Assembly: GCF_020923495.1 (NCBI RefSeq)
Contig: NZ_CP064048.1
Location: forward strand, 1,800,501-1,864,500
Direction of reading: 5' to 3'
Source of the DNA: Brevibacillus sedimenti
GTDB taxonomy: Bacteria > Bacillota > Bacilli > Brevibacillales > Brevibacillaceae
DNA length: 64,000 nt
In this document: one piece after another, positions 25,463 to 34,158 of the stretch
Layout: every line of letters starts with the position of its first letter
Position numbering within the stretch: position 1 is the stretch's first letter
Made by a program: the position numbers and the translations under genes
Notes under the pieces: model-generated
Databases searched by the model: none
Seen by the model: the letters and a program-made list of their open reading frames with translations, nothing else
What the model was told of the DNA's origin: nothing

Positions 25463-26158
25463 ATGGGTATCTTGAAACGCTTGCGTGATTTGACTGTGGC
25501 TTCGGTGAATGACGTGCTGGATTCTATGGAAGATCCGGTAGTAATGCTGAACCAGTACATGCGTGACATGGAAGTGGAGATCGGACAGGTGGAAGTGGCC
25601 GTCGCCCGCCAGGTGGCGCTTGAGAAGAAGTTCCGTCAGCAGTGGGAAGAGGCGCTGGCCTTCGTGGAAAAACGGGATCGCCAGGTAAAACTGGCGCTTA
25701 GCGAGGGTGAAGACGAACTGGCGCGCCGCGCGCTTGCCGACAAGAAACAGTACGAAGCGCGTGCCCGGGAGTACGAGACGCTCTATCAGTCCGCTTCGGA
25801 CGCAGCGCAAAAGATGCGCGAAAAGCTGGCTGAGCTGAAAGAAGAGTTTTACAAGATGCGGGCGAAAAAATACACCCTGATGGCCCGCGCCCAAGTAGCC
25901 AAGACGCAAAAACAGGTAAATCAGGCCATTGTCGGGATGGGGAGCGAAACGGCGAGCCGCGGATTTGCCCGGATGGAAGAAAAAGTGATGCGCATGGAGG
26001 CGGAAGCGGATCTCAGCGACCAGTGGCGCCTGACCAACGCAGGCCTGGACCACTCGCTGAGCAAATGGGAGAAGGACGAGCTGGATGCGGAACTGGCGCA
26101 GATCAAAGCCTCCCTGCTTGATAAAAAGGAAACGCCACAGCATCCGGAACAAGCGTAA
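25463..26158 (+). CDS. PspA/IM30 (LiaH-like) membrane-stress protein
   Basis: 231 residues, nearly all coiled coil. Opens MGILKRLRDLTVASVNDVLD, then DPVVMLNQYMRDMEVEIGQV, the family's amphipathic N-terminal helix and first coiled coil; the long central helix carries KKFRQQWEEALAFVEKRDRQ. Forms large rings or filaments on stressed membranes. ATG 25463 is used, with AGGAGGAG eight to ten bases upstream; the GTG six bases earlier overlaps the site. Lies between the LiaI-like gene and the methyltransferase gene, matching liaIH of B. subtilis. Confidence 0.93.
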   Translation: MGILKRLRDLTVASVNDVLDSMEDPVVMLNQYMRDMEVEIGQVEVAVARQVALEKKFRQQWEEALAFVEKRDRQVKLALSEGEDELARRALADKKQYEARAREYETLYQSASDAAQKMREKLAELKEEFYKMRAKKYTLMARAQVAKTQKQVNQAIVGMGSETASRGFARMEEKVMRMEAEADLSDQWRLTNAGLDHSLSKWEKDELDAELAQIKASLLDKKETPQHPEQA

Positions 26159-26199
26159 GCGAGAGGAACGGCGGCGTTTGATGTAGAATTGAACCTAAG

Positions 26200-26224
26200 G
26201 CAGCCTGGGAAACAGGCTGCTTTT
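26200..26224 (+). terminator. Hairpin after pspA
   Basis: GCAGCCTG and CAGGCTGC with a five-base loop, then only TTTT. Probably a partial terminator or processing site that lowers expression of the downstream genes relative to pspA. Confidence 0.6.
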
Positions 26225-26245
26225 CCCCTAGAGGAGGTCCTTTTT

Positions 26246-26809
26246 TTGTCAGACTTCTTGGTGTTTCTACGACGGTTTTTTGCCGAACCCGGCCGAGTCG
26301 GCAGCATCATCCCCAGTTCCCGTTTTCTCTGCGCGCGCATGCTGACCCATGTGGATTGGGCAAACGCTGGCGTCATCGTTGAACTGGGGCCGGGCACGGG
26401 CGTGTTTACGCAGGCCATTCTCCAAAAGAAGCGGCCGGACGCCCGTTACCTTCTGGTTGAGCGTGATCATCAGTTTCGGACCATGCTGCGCGACCGGTTT
26501 CCCGACGTGCCGATTCGGGAAGAGGCTTTAAAGCTTGGGCAGTATATGGAGGAAATGAGGTTGGGCAAAGCCGACGTAATCATCTCCGGCCTTCCGTTTG
26601 CCATCTTTCCGGAAACGCTGCGTACCGGCATTCTGGACCAAATTGAATCCGCGCTGGCCCCTGATGGGCTGTTCATCACGTTTCAATACTCACTGCAACT
26701 GAAATCGGAGCTGCAGGCGCGTTTTCAACGGGTCGAGACTGATTTCACGCCGTTGAACATTCCGCCTGCGTTTATCTATACATGCCGTAACAGTTTGGAA
26801 GGAAAATGA
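26246..26809 (+). CDS. SAM-dependent methyltransferase, phospholipid N-methyltransferase-like
   Basis: 187 residues from TTG 26246, picked because GAGGAGGT lies seven bases upstream. Class I methyltransferase: an N-terminal amphipathic lead DFLVFLRRFFAEPGRVGSII, SAM loop VIVELGPGTGVFTQAI, acidic DARYLLVERD, and the motif IISGLPFAIFP in the position where rRNA adenine dimethylases have NPPY. The SGLP form and the membrane-facing N-terminus are features of PmtA-type phosphatidylethanolamine methyltransferases. It sits between pspA and liaF in the lia operon, pointing to a membrane substrate (inference). Confidence 0.85.
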   Translation: MSDFLVFLRRFFAEPGRVGSIIPSSRFLCARMLTHVDWANAGVIVELGPGTGVFTQAILQKKRPDARYLLVERDHQFRTMLRDRFPDVPIREEALKLGQYMEEMRLGKADVIISGLPFAIFPETLRTGILDQIESALAPDGLFITFQYSLQLKSELQARFQRVETDFTPLNIPPAFIYTCRNSLEGK

Positions 26810-26839
26810 GCGGCATGGGGCGTAAGAGAGGAGACTCCT

Positions 26840-27694
26840 GTGAAACTGTCCCGCTTGCACAAAATGACGGCTGGTGTTCTGATCATCTTGACGGGCATTG
26901 GCCTGTTGCTCGACACCTTGCATATCATTTCGTTCAGTTTGTTTAGCCTGTGGCCGATGATATTGGTGTACGTCGGCGCGCGCATGTGGGAGAAGCGAAA
27001 ACGCATCAGAGGCGGTCTTTTGGCCGGATTTGGCATCCTGATTGCGCTGGAGATGTGGTTCGGCGTGGGATTCCATGAGCTGTTCCATTTCTTCGTCCCT
27101 CTGGCGTTGATCTACTTTGGCTTCCGCCTGATCCGGGGGCGCTCGCAGCGGCGCGACGGACGGGTGGATACGCTCGGTGACATGAGCAGTTTCTCCCCGA
27201 AATGGGACGCGCCCGACGATAAGTCGTTTCACGATAAGGCGGCACGCTCGGCCAAGCCAACAGAATACGGGCCTGTCTACAAGGAACGGGTTAAGACCCA
27301 TCACCCCGGCAGCATTCTGCGGCCCAAGGATACCCGCAGTTCCCTGATCGGCGATTTTCATCTTACGTCCGGCAGGTTTGAGCTGAATGAACTGCACATC
27401 TGGCACGGCATCGGGGATGTGGTGATCGACCTGTCGCGGGCGATGGTGATGCAGGAGGAAGCGTTCCTGACTGTCGACGGCTGGGTGGGGGACGTCACCA
27501 TTTACGTGCCGGTCGACATGCCGGTTGCCGTTACAGCCGAGGTGAGCTTAGGCGACCTGGAAGTGTTTGGACACCGGCAAGGCGGCATCAGCCGCAGTGT
27601 GATGGTCCGCTCCGAGCAGTACGAGCAGGCCGCTCAAAAAGTCCATTTACAACTCTCGCTGCTTGTCGGCGATATAAAAGTCAAGTACATCTAG
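26840..27694 (+). CDS. liaF: LiaF, inhibitor of the LiaRS system
   Basis: 284 residues. Four N-terminal hydrophobic segments (about 10-95) followed by a soluble C-terminal domain with LTSGRFELNELHIWHGIGDV, VDGWVGDVTIYVPVDMPV and LLVGDIKVKYI, the conserved beta-helix-like DUF2154 part of LiaF. In B. subtilis LiaF keeps the LiaS kinase off until the cell envelope is damaged. Starts 30 bases after the methyltransferase gene and ends 13 bases before liaS, so it is in the same operon. Confidence 0.92.
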   Translation: MKLSRLHKMTAGVLIILTGIGLLLDTLHIISFSLFSLWPMILVYVGARMWEKRKRIRGGLLAGFGILIALEMWFGVGFHELFHFFVPLALIYFGFRLIRGRSQRRDGRVDTLGDMSSFSPKWDAPDDKSFHDKAARSAKPTEYGPVYKERVKTHHPGSILRPKDTRSSLIGDFHLTSGRFELNELHIWHGIGDVVIDLSRAMVMQEEAFLTVDGWVGDVTIYVPVDMPVAVTAEVSLGDLEVFGHRQGGISRSVMVRSEQYEQAAQKVHLQLSLLVGDIKVKYI

Positions 27695-27707
27695 GGGGTA
27701 CTGACCG

Positions 27708-28868
27708 ATGCGTCGACAGCGATTAGCGAGCGTACAATGGCAGTATGTGCGGTTCGGCCTGATGCTGGTCATCGGCACGGTAACCGCCACGTTCCTCTGT
27801 TTCCTATTGATGCACATCGCCTGGGCCAACGATCCAAAGATCCGTCTCCTCTACTCGACATTGGTAGACGACCCGGAACTGAGCCAATGGTTTGCCGCCA
27901 ATCTGCAAATACAACTGCCGGCGGAGCCGGATTGGGTGATCATGCTGGCAGCCTTTGCCGTCTCGCTTGCCGTGGGGACGGTGCTGGGCGTGATCAGCGG
28001 CTACATTTTCGGCAATCTGTTGAAAAAGCGGCTGTACGTGCTGGGCGAAGCGACCATGAATCTGAGCCGCGGCCGCTTGTCCTACCGCGTTCCCGATCTG
28101 GGCGCGGACGAGATCGGCGAGCTGGGCTGGCAGTTTAACCGCCTGGCGTCGCAGTGGGAAGAGCAGGTGGCGTCGCTGCAGCGGCTGTCCAATCACAACG
28201 CGGCGCTGGCGGAGCAGTTGAAACAGGCAGCCGTTACGGAAGAGCGGCAGCGGCTTGCCCGGGAGCTGCACGATGCCGTCAGCCAGCAGTTGTTTGCCAT
28301 CGCGATGACCACGGCCGCCTTGAAGCGGCTGGTGGAGAAAAATCCGCAGCGCGCTGCCCAGCAGATAGAGCTGGTGGAGGAGATGGCGGCGGCGGCCCAG
28401 GCGGAGATGAGAGCGCTTTTGCTGCATCTCCGTCCGGCCACGCTGCAGAACAAGACCCTGAAGGAAGCGATCGTCGATCTGCTGGAAGAACTGTCGCGGA
28501 AAAATACACTCGCGATCTCCTGGGAAATCGAAGACGTCGAAGGCTTGCCCAGCGGCATTGAAGATCATCTGTTCCGCATCCTGCAGGAGTCCCTTTCCAA
28601 CACGCTGCGCCACGCCCGCGCCAACCAGATCGCGGTGAAGCTGTTTACGCTGCAGGGACAGGTGCGGCTAAGGGTGACGGACGATGGGGTCGGGTTTAAT
28701 CCGGAAGGCGAAAAACTGACCTCCTATGGTCTTCGGAGCATGCGCGAGCGCGTGGCGGAATTGGGCGGATCGCTTGACATTTACTCTGCAGTAGGCAAAG
28801 GGACGCAAATCGAGGTGCGCATCCCGGTGATGCCGCAAACGGAACAGGAAGGGAGTGAGCATCCGTGA
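27708..28868 (+). CDS. liaS: LiaS-type sensor histidine kinase
   Basis: 386 residues. Two membrane segments (about 16-37 and 77-100) with a short extracellular loop of about 40 residues, a HAMP (101-153), the NarL-class HisKA_3 box RLARELHDAVSQQL with His188, and a C-terminal HATPase with LSNTLRHARANQI and DDGVGFNPEGE. Intramembrane-sensing layout as in B. subtilis LiaS. The 3' end overlaps liaR by four bases (GTGA context, start GTG 28865). Confidence 0.94.
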   Translation: MRRQRLASVQWQYVRFGLMLVIGTVTATFLCFLLMHIAWANDPKIRLLYSTLVDDPELSQWFAANLQIQLPAEPDWVIMLAAFAVSLAVGTVLGVISGYIFGNLLKKRLYVLGEATMNLSRGRLSYRVPDLGADEIGELGWQFNRLASQWEEQVASLQRLSNHNAALAEQLKQAAVTEERQRLARELHDAVSQQLFAIAMTTAALKRLVEKNPQRAAQQIELVEEMAAAAQAEMRALLLHLRPATLQNKTLKEAIVDLLEELSRKNTLAISWEIEDVEGLPSGIEDHLFRILQESLSNTLRHARANQIAVKLFTLQGQVRLRVTDDGVGFNPEGEKLTSYGLRSMRERVAELGGSLDIYSAVGKGTQIEVRIPVMPQTEQEGSEHP

Positions 28869-29494
28869 TTCGTGTATTGTTGGTGGATGATCACGAGATG
28901 GTGAGGATGGGCCTGGCCGCCTATCTGTCCACGGAAGAAGACATAGAGGTGGTGGCCGAAGCGGCGAGCGGAGAGGAAGGCGTACGGCTGGCGGTGGAGC
29001 TGAAACCGGATGTCGTCCTGATGGATTTGGTCATGGACGGCATCGGCGGCGTGGAAGCCACCCGCCGCATCCGGGAGCAGTGTCCCTCCTGCAAGGTGAT
29101 CGTGCTGACCAGTTTCATCGACGACGAAAAGGTATACCCGGTGATCGAAGCAGGGGCGTTCAGCTACCTGCTGAAGACCTCGCGCGCTGCTGAAATCGCC
29201 CGCGCTATCCGAGCCGCCGTGGCCGGAGAACCGGTGCTGGAATCCCGCGTGGCCGGCAAGATCATGGCCCGTTTTCGCCACGGTCAGGAGCCGCTGCCCC
29301 ATGAGCAGCTCACCCCGCGTGAGCTGGAAGTGCTGAAGCTGATCGGCCAGGGGAAATCCAACCAGGAGATCGCCGACGAGCTGATTATCGGCATCAAAAC
29401 CGTCAAAACGCACGTCAGCAACATTTTGGCCAAGCTGGATGTGGAGGACCGAACACAAGCGGCCATTTACGTGCATAAACACAATCTCGTGTGA
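28865..29494 (+). CDS. liaR: LiaR-type response regulator
   Basis: 209 residues: receiver with DDH pocket, phosphoacceptor Asp54 in VVLMDLVMDG and Lys in YLLKTSRAAE; C-terminal LuxR/NarL helix-turn-helix LTPRELEVLKLIGQGKSNQE with IKTVKTHVSNILAKL. GTG start inside the liaS stop, with GGGAGTGAG upstream. In B. subtilis LiaR activates its own operon in response to lipid-II-binding antibiotics. Last gene of the operon; a terminator follows at 29601. Confidence 0.95.
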   Translation: MIRVLLVDDHEMVRMGLAAYLSTEEDIEVVAEAASGEEGVRLAVELKPDVVLMDLVMDGIGGVEATRRIREQCPSCKVIVLTSFIDDEKVYPVIEAGAFSYLLKTSRAAEIARAIRAAVAGEPVLESRVAGKIMARFRHGQEPLPHEQLTPRELEVLKLIGQGKSNQEIADELIIGIKTVKTHVSNILAKLDVEDRTQAAIYVHKHNLV

Positions 29495-29600
29495 CGGTGG
29501 AGTGCTGGGACTGCCCCCCGTCCGCAGCACTGGCGCATCAAGCATGTAAAATGATAGTAAGGGTTACACCGGACTAAAGTACCTCACATAATGAACAGAA

Positions 29601-29645
29601 AAGCATCCCGATTCACCTAAGAATGGTTGGGATGCTTATTTTTGT
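29601..29645 (+). terminator. Terminator of the lia operon
   Basis: AAGCATCCC (29601-29609) and GGGATGCTT (29629-29637) followed by ATTTTTG. A-rich on the left side, so it may also end the leftward gene at 29669. Confidence 0.8.
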
Positions 29646-29668
29646 AATTGTACCAGCTAATCATCAAG

Positions 29669-30409
29669 TCATTTTTCTGCTTGTACTGATGGTTCATTCT
29701 CCTGAAAATTGGTTCTGCCCATCCCGTTTAGCATATTCGGGAGACTTGCCAAATCATCGGCAGAAACAGTCACCTTGCAGATCCACTGATGGCGTGGAAA
29801 ACCAAACCAGACCTGATCAGTACTCTCCAGATCTACTACGATAATCCGTCCGTCTCTTATCTGCTCTGATTTTAGAAAATCCATAAGCTGCTGTAGTTTT
29901 GCCGTGGGTACAGATAACGGTTCTGTGCTGTTAAGATTGAGCACCCAGTACCCGGTTATTCCGTCAGCCTCGTATTCGAGCAGCGTGTTGCCATACAGGC
30001 GCAGCTTGGGCGTGAGTTCTCGTACATCGTTGAGGTCAACCTGAAACATCTCGCCAACCTGTTTACGACTGGGCAGTTCACGCGATTCCCGGCTTTGTTC
30101 ATAGCTGAAGAAACAATCGTGAAGGGTGTGAGGGTGCTGCCAGTTTGCATGTTCCTCATGGGTGAGAATCCGAAATTCAGGATAGCGGTACAACTCGTAC
30201 TGCAAACTATATCCAGAAACCGTGTAGACGAACTCAAAGGTTTGCTCTTGCAGGTTTGGCAAGAAAAAATCTGCGGGAAACTGGACGGTTTCTCTTATCT
30301 TTGTATTCTGTTTCTCGTCGGATGCAAAGAATTCTTTAGGAGTACCCAGGCAAATAAGAAATAGAAACGTGACGAGTAAAAATGAGTAGAGCGTTACCGT
30401 TTTTTGCAA
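29669..30409 (-). CDS. Secreted protein of unknown function
   Basis: 246 residues from TTG 30409, with AGGAGGAG eight bases upstream. Signal peptide QKTVTLYSFLLVTFLFLICL then FFAS. The mature part has no family I recognise; it contains YTVSGYSLQYELYRYPEF, a LPSRKQVGEMFQ turn and a C-terminal alpha/beta region (IIVVDLESTDQVWFG). Base composition is lower in GC than the flanks, suggesting recent acquisition (inference). A broken-looking frame precedes it on the same strand. Confidence 0.75.
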   Translation of the reverse strand: MQKTVTLYSFLLVTFLFLICLGTPKEFFASDEKQNTKIRETVQFPADFFLPNLQEQTFEFVYTVSGYSLQYELYRYPEFRILTHEEHANWQHPHTLHDCFFSYEQSRESRELPSRKQVGEMFQVDLNDVRELTPKLRLYGNTLLEYEADGITGYWVLNLNSTEPLSVPTAKLQQLMDFLKSEQIRDGRIIVVDLESTDQVWFGFPRHQWICKVTVSADDLASLPNMLNGMGRTNFQENEPSVQAEK

Positions 30410-30771
30410 AGAGGCACTCCTCCTGTACGGCTTTTTTCCATTGTGACTGGGACGGTGAATGTTAATATTTTAGAATCATTTAACAATAATGTCAAAACTT
30501 TACGATCGAAGTTCATGAGGAGCATTGCATGTCTTTTACTGTGGAAGTATTTCGATGAAGTGAGACTTGTGCCCCCTGTTTTCCCCGCGTCTTTCGTTTT
30601 TCCGCTGAGCAGGTCGTCAAAGGAGCTCGCTTGACCCATCACTCCATGCCCGTACTTTATCTCCACCTTCGGTTGATCAATGTGCAGGCCTTTCGGCCGG
30701 ACAACGATGGAAAGATCGTTTCCTTGTGGAATCTCATTGAAAAAGTACAGTTTGTCTTCAGTCTGTCTCAC
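30394..30771 (-). other. Open frame of 125 codons, possible gene fragment
   Basis: Reads DKLYFFNEIPQGNDLSIVVR, PKGLHIDQPKVEIKYGHGVM, then a Ser/Lys-rich part and LTLLLNDSKILTFTVPVT. The interior looks protein-like, but the only start (GTG 30771) lies inside a terminator stem, has no ribosome site, and the 3' end overlaps the secreted-protein gene by 16 bases. A 5'-truncated remnant is more likely than an intact gene. No family recognised. Confidence 0.35.
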
Positions 30772-30799
30772 CCCGGAAAAAAGGGGGGTGAGTTTTTTT
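30767..30799 (+). terminator. Rightward terminator with no rightward gene before it
   Basis: CTCACCCC (30767-30774) and GGGGTGAG (30785-30792), ten A/G bases between, then seven T. No plus-strand gene ends nearby, so it either belongs to a lost gene or shields prpE from upstream transcription. Confidence 0.7.
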
Positions 30800-30854
30800 C
30801 TTTTTTATGGTAAACAATAGACAATAATAGTTATGTGGAAAGGAGGGGATGGGC

Positions 30855-31676
30855 ATGAAACGCAAACCGAGGATGCGCTCCAAAATGCTGGTGGCGAACA
30901 AGGGTGTCGATATCATCGGCGACGTACACGGCTGTTACGACGAATTTATGGAGCTGCTGCAGCGACTTGGCTACGAGCGCAGTCACGACGGGACGTACCG
31001 CCATCCCCGCGGCCGCACGCTTCTTTCGCTTGGAGACATTACCAGTCGAGGGCCGAATTCGATCAAGATGCTGCAGTTTTTCATCCGCCACGTCGAAATC
31101 GGCGTAGCGGAGATGGTGGACAGCAACCACGGGTGGAAGATTGCCCGCTGGCTGGACGGGCGACCGGTTACGCTGGCGCATGGCGATGAAAAAGTGGAAG
31201 AGGAGTTTCGCCGTTTTGAGCAGGAGTACGGAACGAAAAACGCGCTGCTCCTGAAAGAGCAGAGCAGGCGGCTGCTGTTTTCCTCCCCGTCGCACATGAT
31301 GATCAAGTACGGCGGAAAACTGGAAGCGGTAGCGGTTCACGCCGGCATCCGCGACGATTACATCGGGATGGAGTCTCCAGCCGTACAAACCTTTTGCCGT
31401 TACGGAGACGTGGCCGGCACGGGAGCGGACGGCCGGCCGATCCGCCGGGATTGGGCGGCAGAACGAAAAACGACCCATCCGCTGATCATCTGGGGGCACG
31501 ACCCCCGGCCCCAACCGGAACGTAAAAACGGCACGCTCAATATCGACCAGGGCTGCGTGTTTGGCGGAATGCTGACCGCCTACCGTTTTCCCGAGGACGA
31601 CCTTTTGAGTGTATCGGCCCGAGAGAATTATTCGGGGCTGAGCGACACCCCGCTGACGCGGTACGCCGCGGATTGA
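30855..31676 (+). CDS. prpE: PrpE-type metallophosphoesterase (bis(5'-nucleosyl)-tetraphosphatase-like)
   Basis: 273 residues from ATG 30855; the ATG six bases earlier is too close to AAAGGAGGGG. Calcineurin-like phosphoesterase: GDVHGCYDEF (metal site 1), SLGDITSRGPNS (GDxxxRG), DSNHGWKIAR (GNHD equivalent, with Ser for Gly and Gly for Asp), AHGD and AVHAGIRDDYIG, and a C-terminal WGHDPRPQP and NIDQGCVFGG, all in the order of the PrpE/ApaH-like family. B. subtilis PrpE hydrolyses Ap4A and affects spore germination; equivalent activity here is inferred. Confidence 0.88.
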   Translation: MKRKPRMRSKMLVANKGVDIIGDVHGCYDEFMELLQRLGYERSHDGTYRHPRGRTLLSLGDITSRGPNSIKMLQFFIRHVEIGVAEMVDSNHGWKIARWLDGRPVTLAHGDEKVEEEFRRFEQEYGTKNALLLKEQSRRLLFSSPSHMMIKYGGKLEAVAVHAGIRDDYIGMESPAVQTFCRYGDVAGTGADGRPIRRDWAAERKTTHPLIIWGHDPRPQPERKNGTLNIDQGCVFGGMLTAYRFPEDDLLSVSARENYSGLSDTPLTRYAAD

Positions 31677-31819
31677 TACCGGTGCACCTGTGGTTCGCGC
31701 CGGAATGCCGCGGGTAACCTTTCAACCTTTCGATCTTCCCCATGTCCGCGATGTACAGCGGCGGCAGATGTGGTACAATAGGTACGACTGTAATTCCAAT
31801 AGAGGATGGTAATGAATCA

Positions 31820-32050
31820 ATGGCTTGGTACAACTGGGTAATTCCGATCGTTACGCTGATTATTGGCCTGGTGGGCGGATTTGCCGGCGGCACGTATTAC
31901 CTGAAGAAGCAATTGCAGAACATGCAGATGGATGAAAAGCAATTGCAGGCGATGGCCCGCGCGATGGGCGTCAATTTGAATCAAAAACAGCTGAAGCAAA
32001 TGAGCCGCAACATGAAAAACATGAAGCTGCCCAACAAATTCGGCAAGTAA
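31820..32050 (+). CDS. yneF: YneF family (UPF0154) small membrane protein
   Basis: 76 residues: one N-terminal membrane helix (WVIPIVTLIIGLVGGFAGGT) followed by YYLKKQLQNM and a charged helical tail with PxQKQ-type repeats (LNQKQLKQMSRNMKNMK). This order and size match UPF0154/YneF. Start ATG 31820 after GAGGATGG; function unknown. Fifteen bases before the next small membrane-protein gene, probably one transcript. Confidence 0.88.
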   Translation: MAWYNWVIPIVTLIIGLVGGFAGGTYYLKKQLQNMQMDEKQLQAMARAMGVNLNQKQLKQMSRNMKNMKLPNKFGK

Positions 32051-32064
32051 GGCGGTGGGGATGA

Positions 32065-32250
32065 ATGGGTCCGACCCGTCTGCGCTTTACGATGATCGGG
32101 TTTATTCTCGGTGTGGTCATCGTTTATCTGAAAGAACTGCCGATTAGCGAAGGCATTCGCTTCGCCAGTCCGTTTTACGGCGCGGGGATCGGTCTGTTGA
32201 TCGACGGCATCATCGTGCGCCTGAAACAGCGAAAAGGGAATGAAAAATGA
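32065..32250 (+). CDS. Small two-helix membrane protein
   Basis: 61 residues with hydrophobic stretches at about 8-22 (FTMIGFILGVVIVYL) and 34-50 (SPFYGAGIGLLIDGIIV), and a basic C-terminus RLKQRKGNEK. GGTGGGG precedes ATG. No named family recognised. Co-transcribed with yneF and ending at a strong terminator. Confidence 0.75.
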   Translation: MGPTRLRFTMIGFILGVVIVYLKELPISEGIRFASPFYGAGIGLLIDGIIVRLKQRKGNEK

Positions 32251-32279
32251 AAAAGCTTGGCCGATGCGCCAAGCTTTTT
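32250..32279. terminator. Bidirectional terminator
   Basis: AAAAAGCTTGG and CCAAGCTTTTT with an eight-base loop; serves the yneF operon and possibly the leftward TSUP gene. Confidence 0.88.
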
Positions 32280-32325
32280 GTATTGGTCCGGCTCCGTTTG
32301 CTAGCCGGCATGCCGATTCTCGCGT

Positions 32326-33093
32326 CTACGTGAAAATCAGCTCGTAAATCATTTTGGTCATCAGGCCGATGGACACCAGCAAAAACAGCGGGCGGACGTA
32401 GCGGACGCCCGTCTTGATCGCCAGCCGCGCGCCGAGGGTGGCGCCCAAGAGCATCGCGAGCCCCATTGTCAGGCCGGTGAGGAAAATCACCTTGCCTTCG
32501 ACGATAAAGACGAACAGCGCGGCGATGTTGCTGGCCAGGTTGAGAATCCGCCCGTTTCCGGCGGCGATCACAAAGTCGTAGCCAAACAGGAGCACCATCA
32601 GGAAAACGAAAAAGGAACCGGTCCCCGGCCCAAAGAAACCGTCATAAAAGCCGATCAAAAACGTCAGGGGAATCCCCAATCCCAGCGAAAATGTGGTCAG
32701 TCCCTTATAGCTGGACTGTTCACCAAACCGTTTGTTGATAAGCGTATAGACAAAAATGGCGGCCATCATCACGATGACCAGTACTTTCAGCACTTCCTGC
32801 GGGACAAACAGGACCGTTTTGGCCCCCAGGTAGGCCCCGATCAGCGAAACGGGAAACAGCAGGATCATTAGCTTTTTGTCGTATTTGCCCATCCGGATGA
32901 AGGTAAACGAGCTGGTCGCCGACGAAATGGTTCCCGCCAGCTTGTTGGTCCCCAGTGCCAGATACGGGGGAATGCCGAGACCGAGCAGCGCCGGCAGGGA
33001 GATCAGACCTCCCCCTCCCACTGTACTGTCGATGAAGGCAGCCACGAAACCGAAGAATGCGAGAAACAAGATCGTTGTTACGTCCAAGTCCAC
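32326..33093 (-). CDS. TSUP family (TauE/SafE) membrane transporter
   Basis: 255 residues with seven to eight hydrophobic helices in two repeats. Family marks: the opening FVAAFIDSTVGGGGLISLPALL and, in the second half, GFYDGFFGPGTGSFFVFL. Such proteins export sulfite, sulfoacetate or other small anions; the substrate here is unknown. No recognisable sulfur genes adjoin it. Starts at ATG 33093 and is divergent from sodA. Confidence 0.93.
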   Translation of the reverse strand: MDLDVTTILFLAFFGFVAAFIDSTVGGGGLISLPALLGLGIPPYLALGTNKLAGTISSATSSFTFIRMGKYDKKLMILLFPVSLIGAYLGAKTVLFVPQEVLKVLVIVMMAAIFVYTLINKRFGEQSSYKGLTTFSLGLGIPLTFLIGFYDGFFGPGTGSFFVFLMVLLFGYDFVIAAGNGRILNLASNIAALFVFIVEGKVIFLTGLTMGLAMLLGATLGARLAIKTGVRYVRPLFLLVSIGLMTKMIYELIFT

Positions 33094-33214
33094 GAAGAAT
33101 CACCCTGTCTGTTGGAAATATGGAATACTCCAAGTCTAGCACGGCGGTTCCGCATTGCAAGATAGTATTGCGTGATATATGCTGATAGATTACGATACTT
33201 AGCATACCGATTTG

Positions 33215-33243
33215 TTGTAAAAGTGCTCTGCTTGCATTATAAT
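33215..33243 (+). promoter_or_regulatory. Sigma-A promoter of sodA
   Basis: TTGTAA (33215-33220), 17 bases, TATAAT (33238-33243). Start codon 44 bases further on. Confidence 0.7.
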
Positions 33244-33286
33244 AAGTGGTAGCTTGACCCATACATATCACGAGGAGGAATGAAGA

Positions 33287-33895
33287 ATGGCACACCAACT
33301 TCCTGAACTGCCGTACGCGCACAACGCGCTGGAGCCTCACATCGACGCGCAAACCATGGAGATCCACCACGGACGTCACCATGCTACCTATGTGAATAAC
33401 CTGAACGCTGCTCTGGAAGGTCATCCGGATCTGCAATCCAAGAGCGTAGAGGAACTGATCAGCAATCTGGACGCACTGCCGGAGTCCATCCGCACGGCGG
33501 TTCGCAACAACGGCGGCGGCCATGCCAACCATACCCTGTTTTGGCAAATCATGAGCCCGAACGGCGGCGGCACTCCGTCCGGCGCGCTGGCTGACGCGAT
33601 CAACGCGGCTTTCGGCAGCTTTGACAACTTCAAGGCCGAGTTCACCAAAGCGGCAACCACCCGTTTCGGTTCCGGTTGGGCTTGGCTGGTCGTAGACGGC
33701 GGCAAGCTGGCCATCACGTCTACTCCGAACCAAGACAGCCCGATCATGGAAGGCAAAACGCCGATCCTCGGTCTGGACGTGTGGGAGCACGCGTACTACC
33801 TGAAGTATCAAAACAAACGCCCGGACTACATCAACGCTTTCTGGAACGTCGTCAACTGGGACGAAGTAAGCAAGCGCTTTGAAGCAGCAAAGTAA
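33287..33895 (+). CDS. sodA: Superoxide dismutase, Mn/Fe type
   Basis: 202 residues. Metal ligands of the family are visible: His27 in [10 protein letters not shown], His in [11 protein letters not shown], and Asp/His in [19 protein letters not shown] and the Gln/Gly pattern (NGGGTP, TPNQDSP) agree with Mn-dependent SodA of Bacillales, though metal choice cannot be proved from sequence. CGAGGAGG lies eight bases before ATG. Monocistronic with its own promoter and terminator; codon usage is strongly biased, as for a highly expressed gene. Confidence 0.97.
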   Translation: MAHQLPELPYAHNALEPHIDAQTMEIHHGRHHATYVNNLNAALEGHPDLQSKSVEELISNLDALPESIRTAVRNNGGGHANHTLFWQIMSPNGGGTPSGALADAINAAFGSFDNFKAEFTKAATTRFGSGWAWLVVDGGKLAITSTPNQDSPIMEGKTPILGLDVWEHAYYLKYQNKRPDYINAFWNVVNWDEVSKRFEAAK

Positions 33896-33922
33896 TTACG
33901 ATTGACGGTCCGTGAATGAATG

Positions 33923-33956
33923 AGGCATGCCGTTTTTGTGCGGCATGCCTTTTTTA
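33923..33956 (+). terminator. sodA terminator
   Basis: AGGCATGCCG (33923-33932) and CGGCATGCCT (33941-33950), followed by a T run. Confidence 0.9.
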
Positions 33957-34158
33957 CGTTGGCGAGCGAAGTGCCGCAGGCAGATGACGGGCGGCCGTCA
34001 ACCCAGTGAAGACGACCGCCTGAGCGAAGGGCGCGGCAGACACCGTTTCTCAGCGCGTAAAAAATGGGAGAAACACGGGGATAGTAAAAAACGATCACAT
34101 CTGGTATGATGGTTACAAAAAGTAATCTACTGACAAAAGTAAATTGGAGTGAACATAC

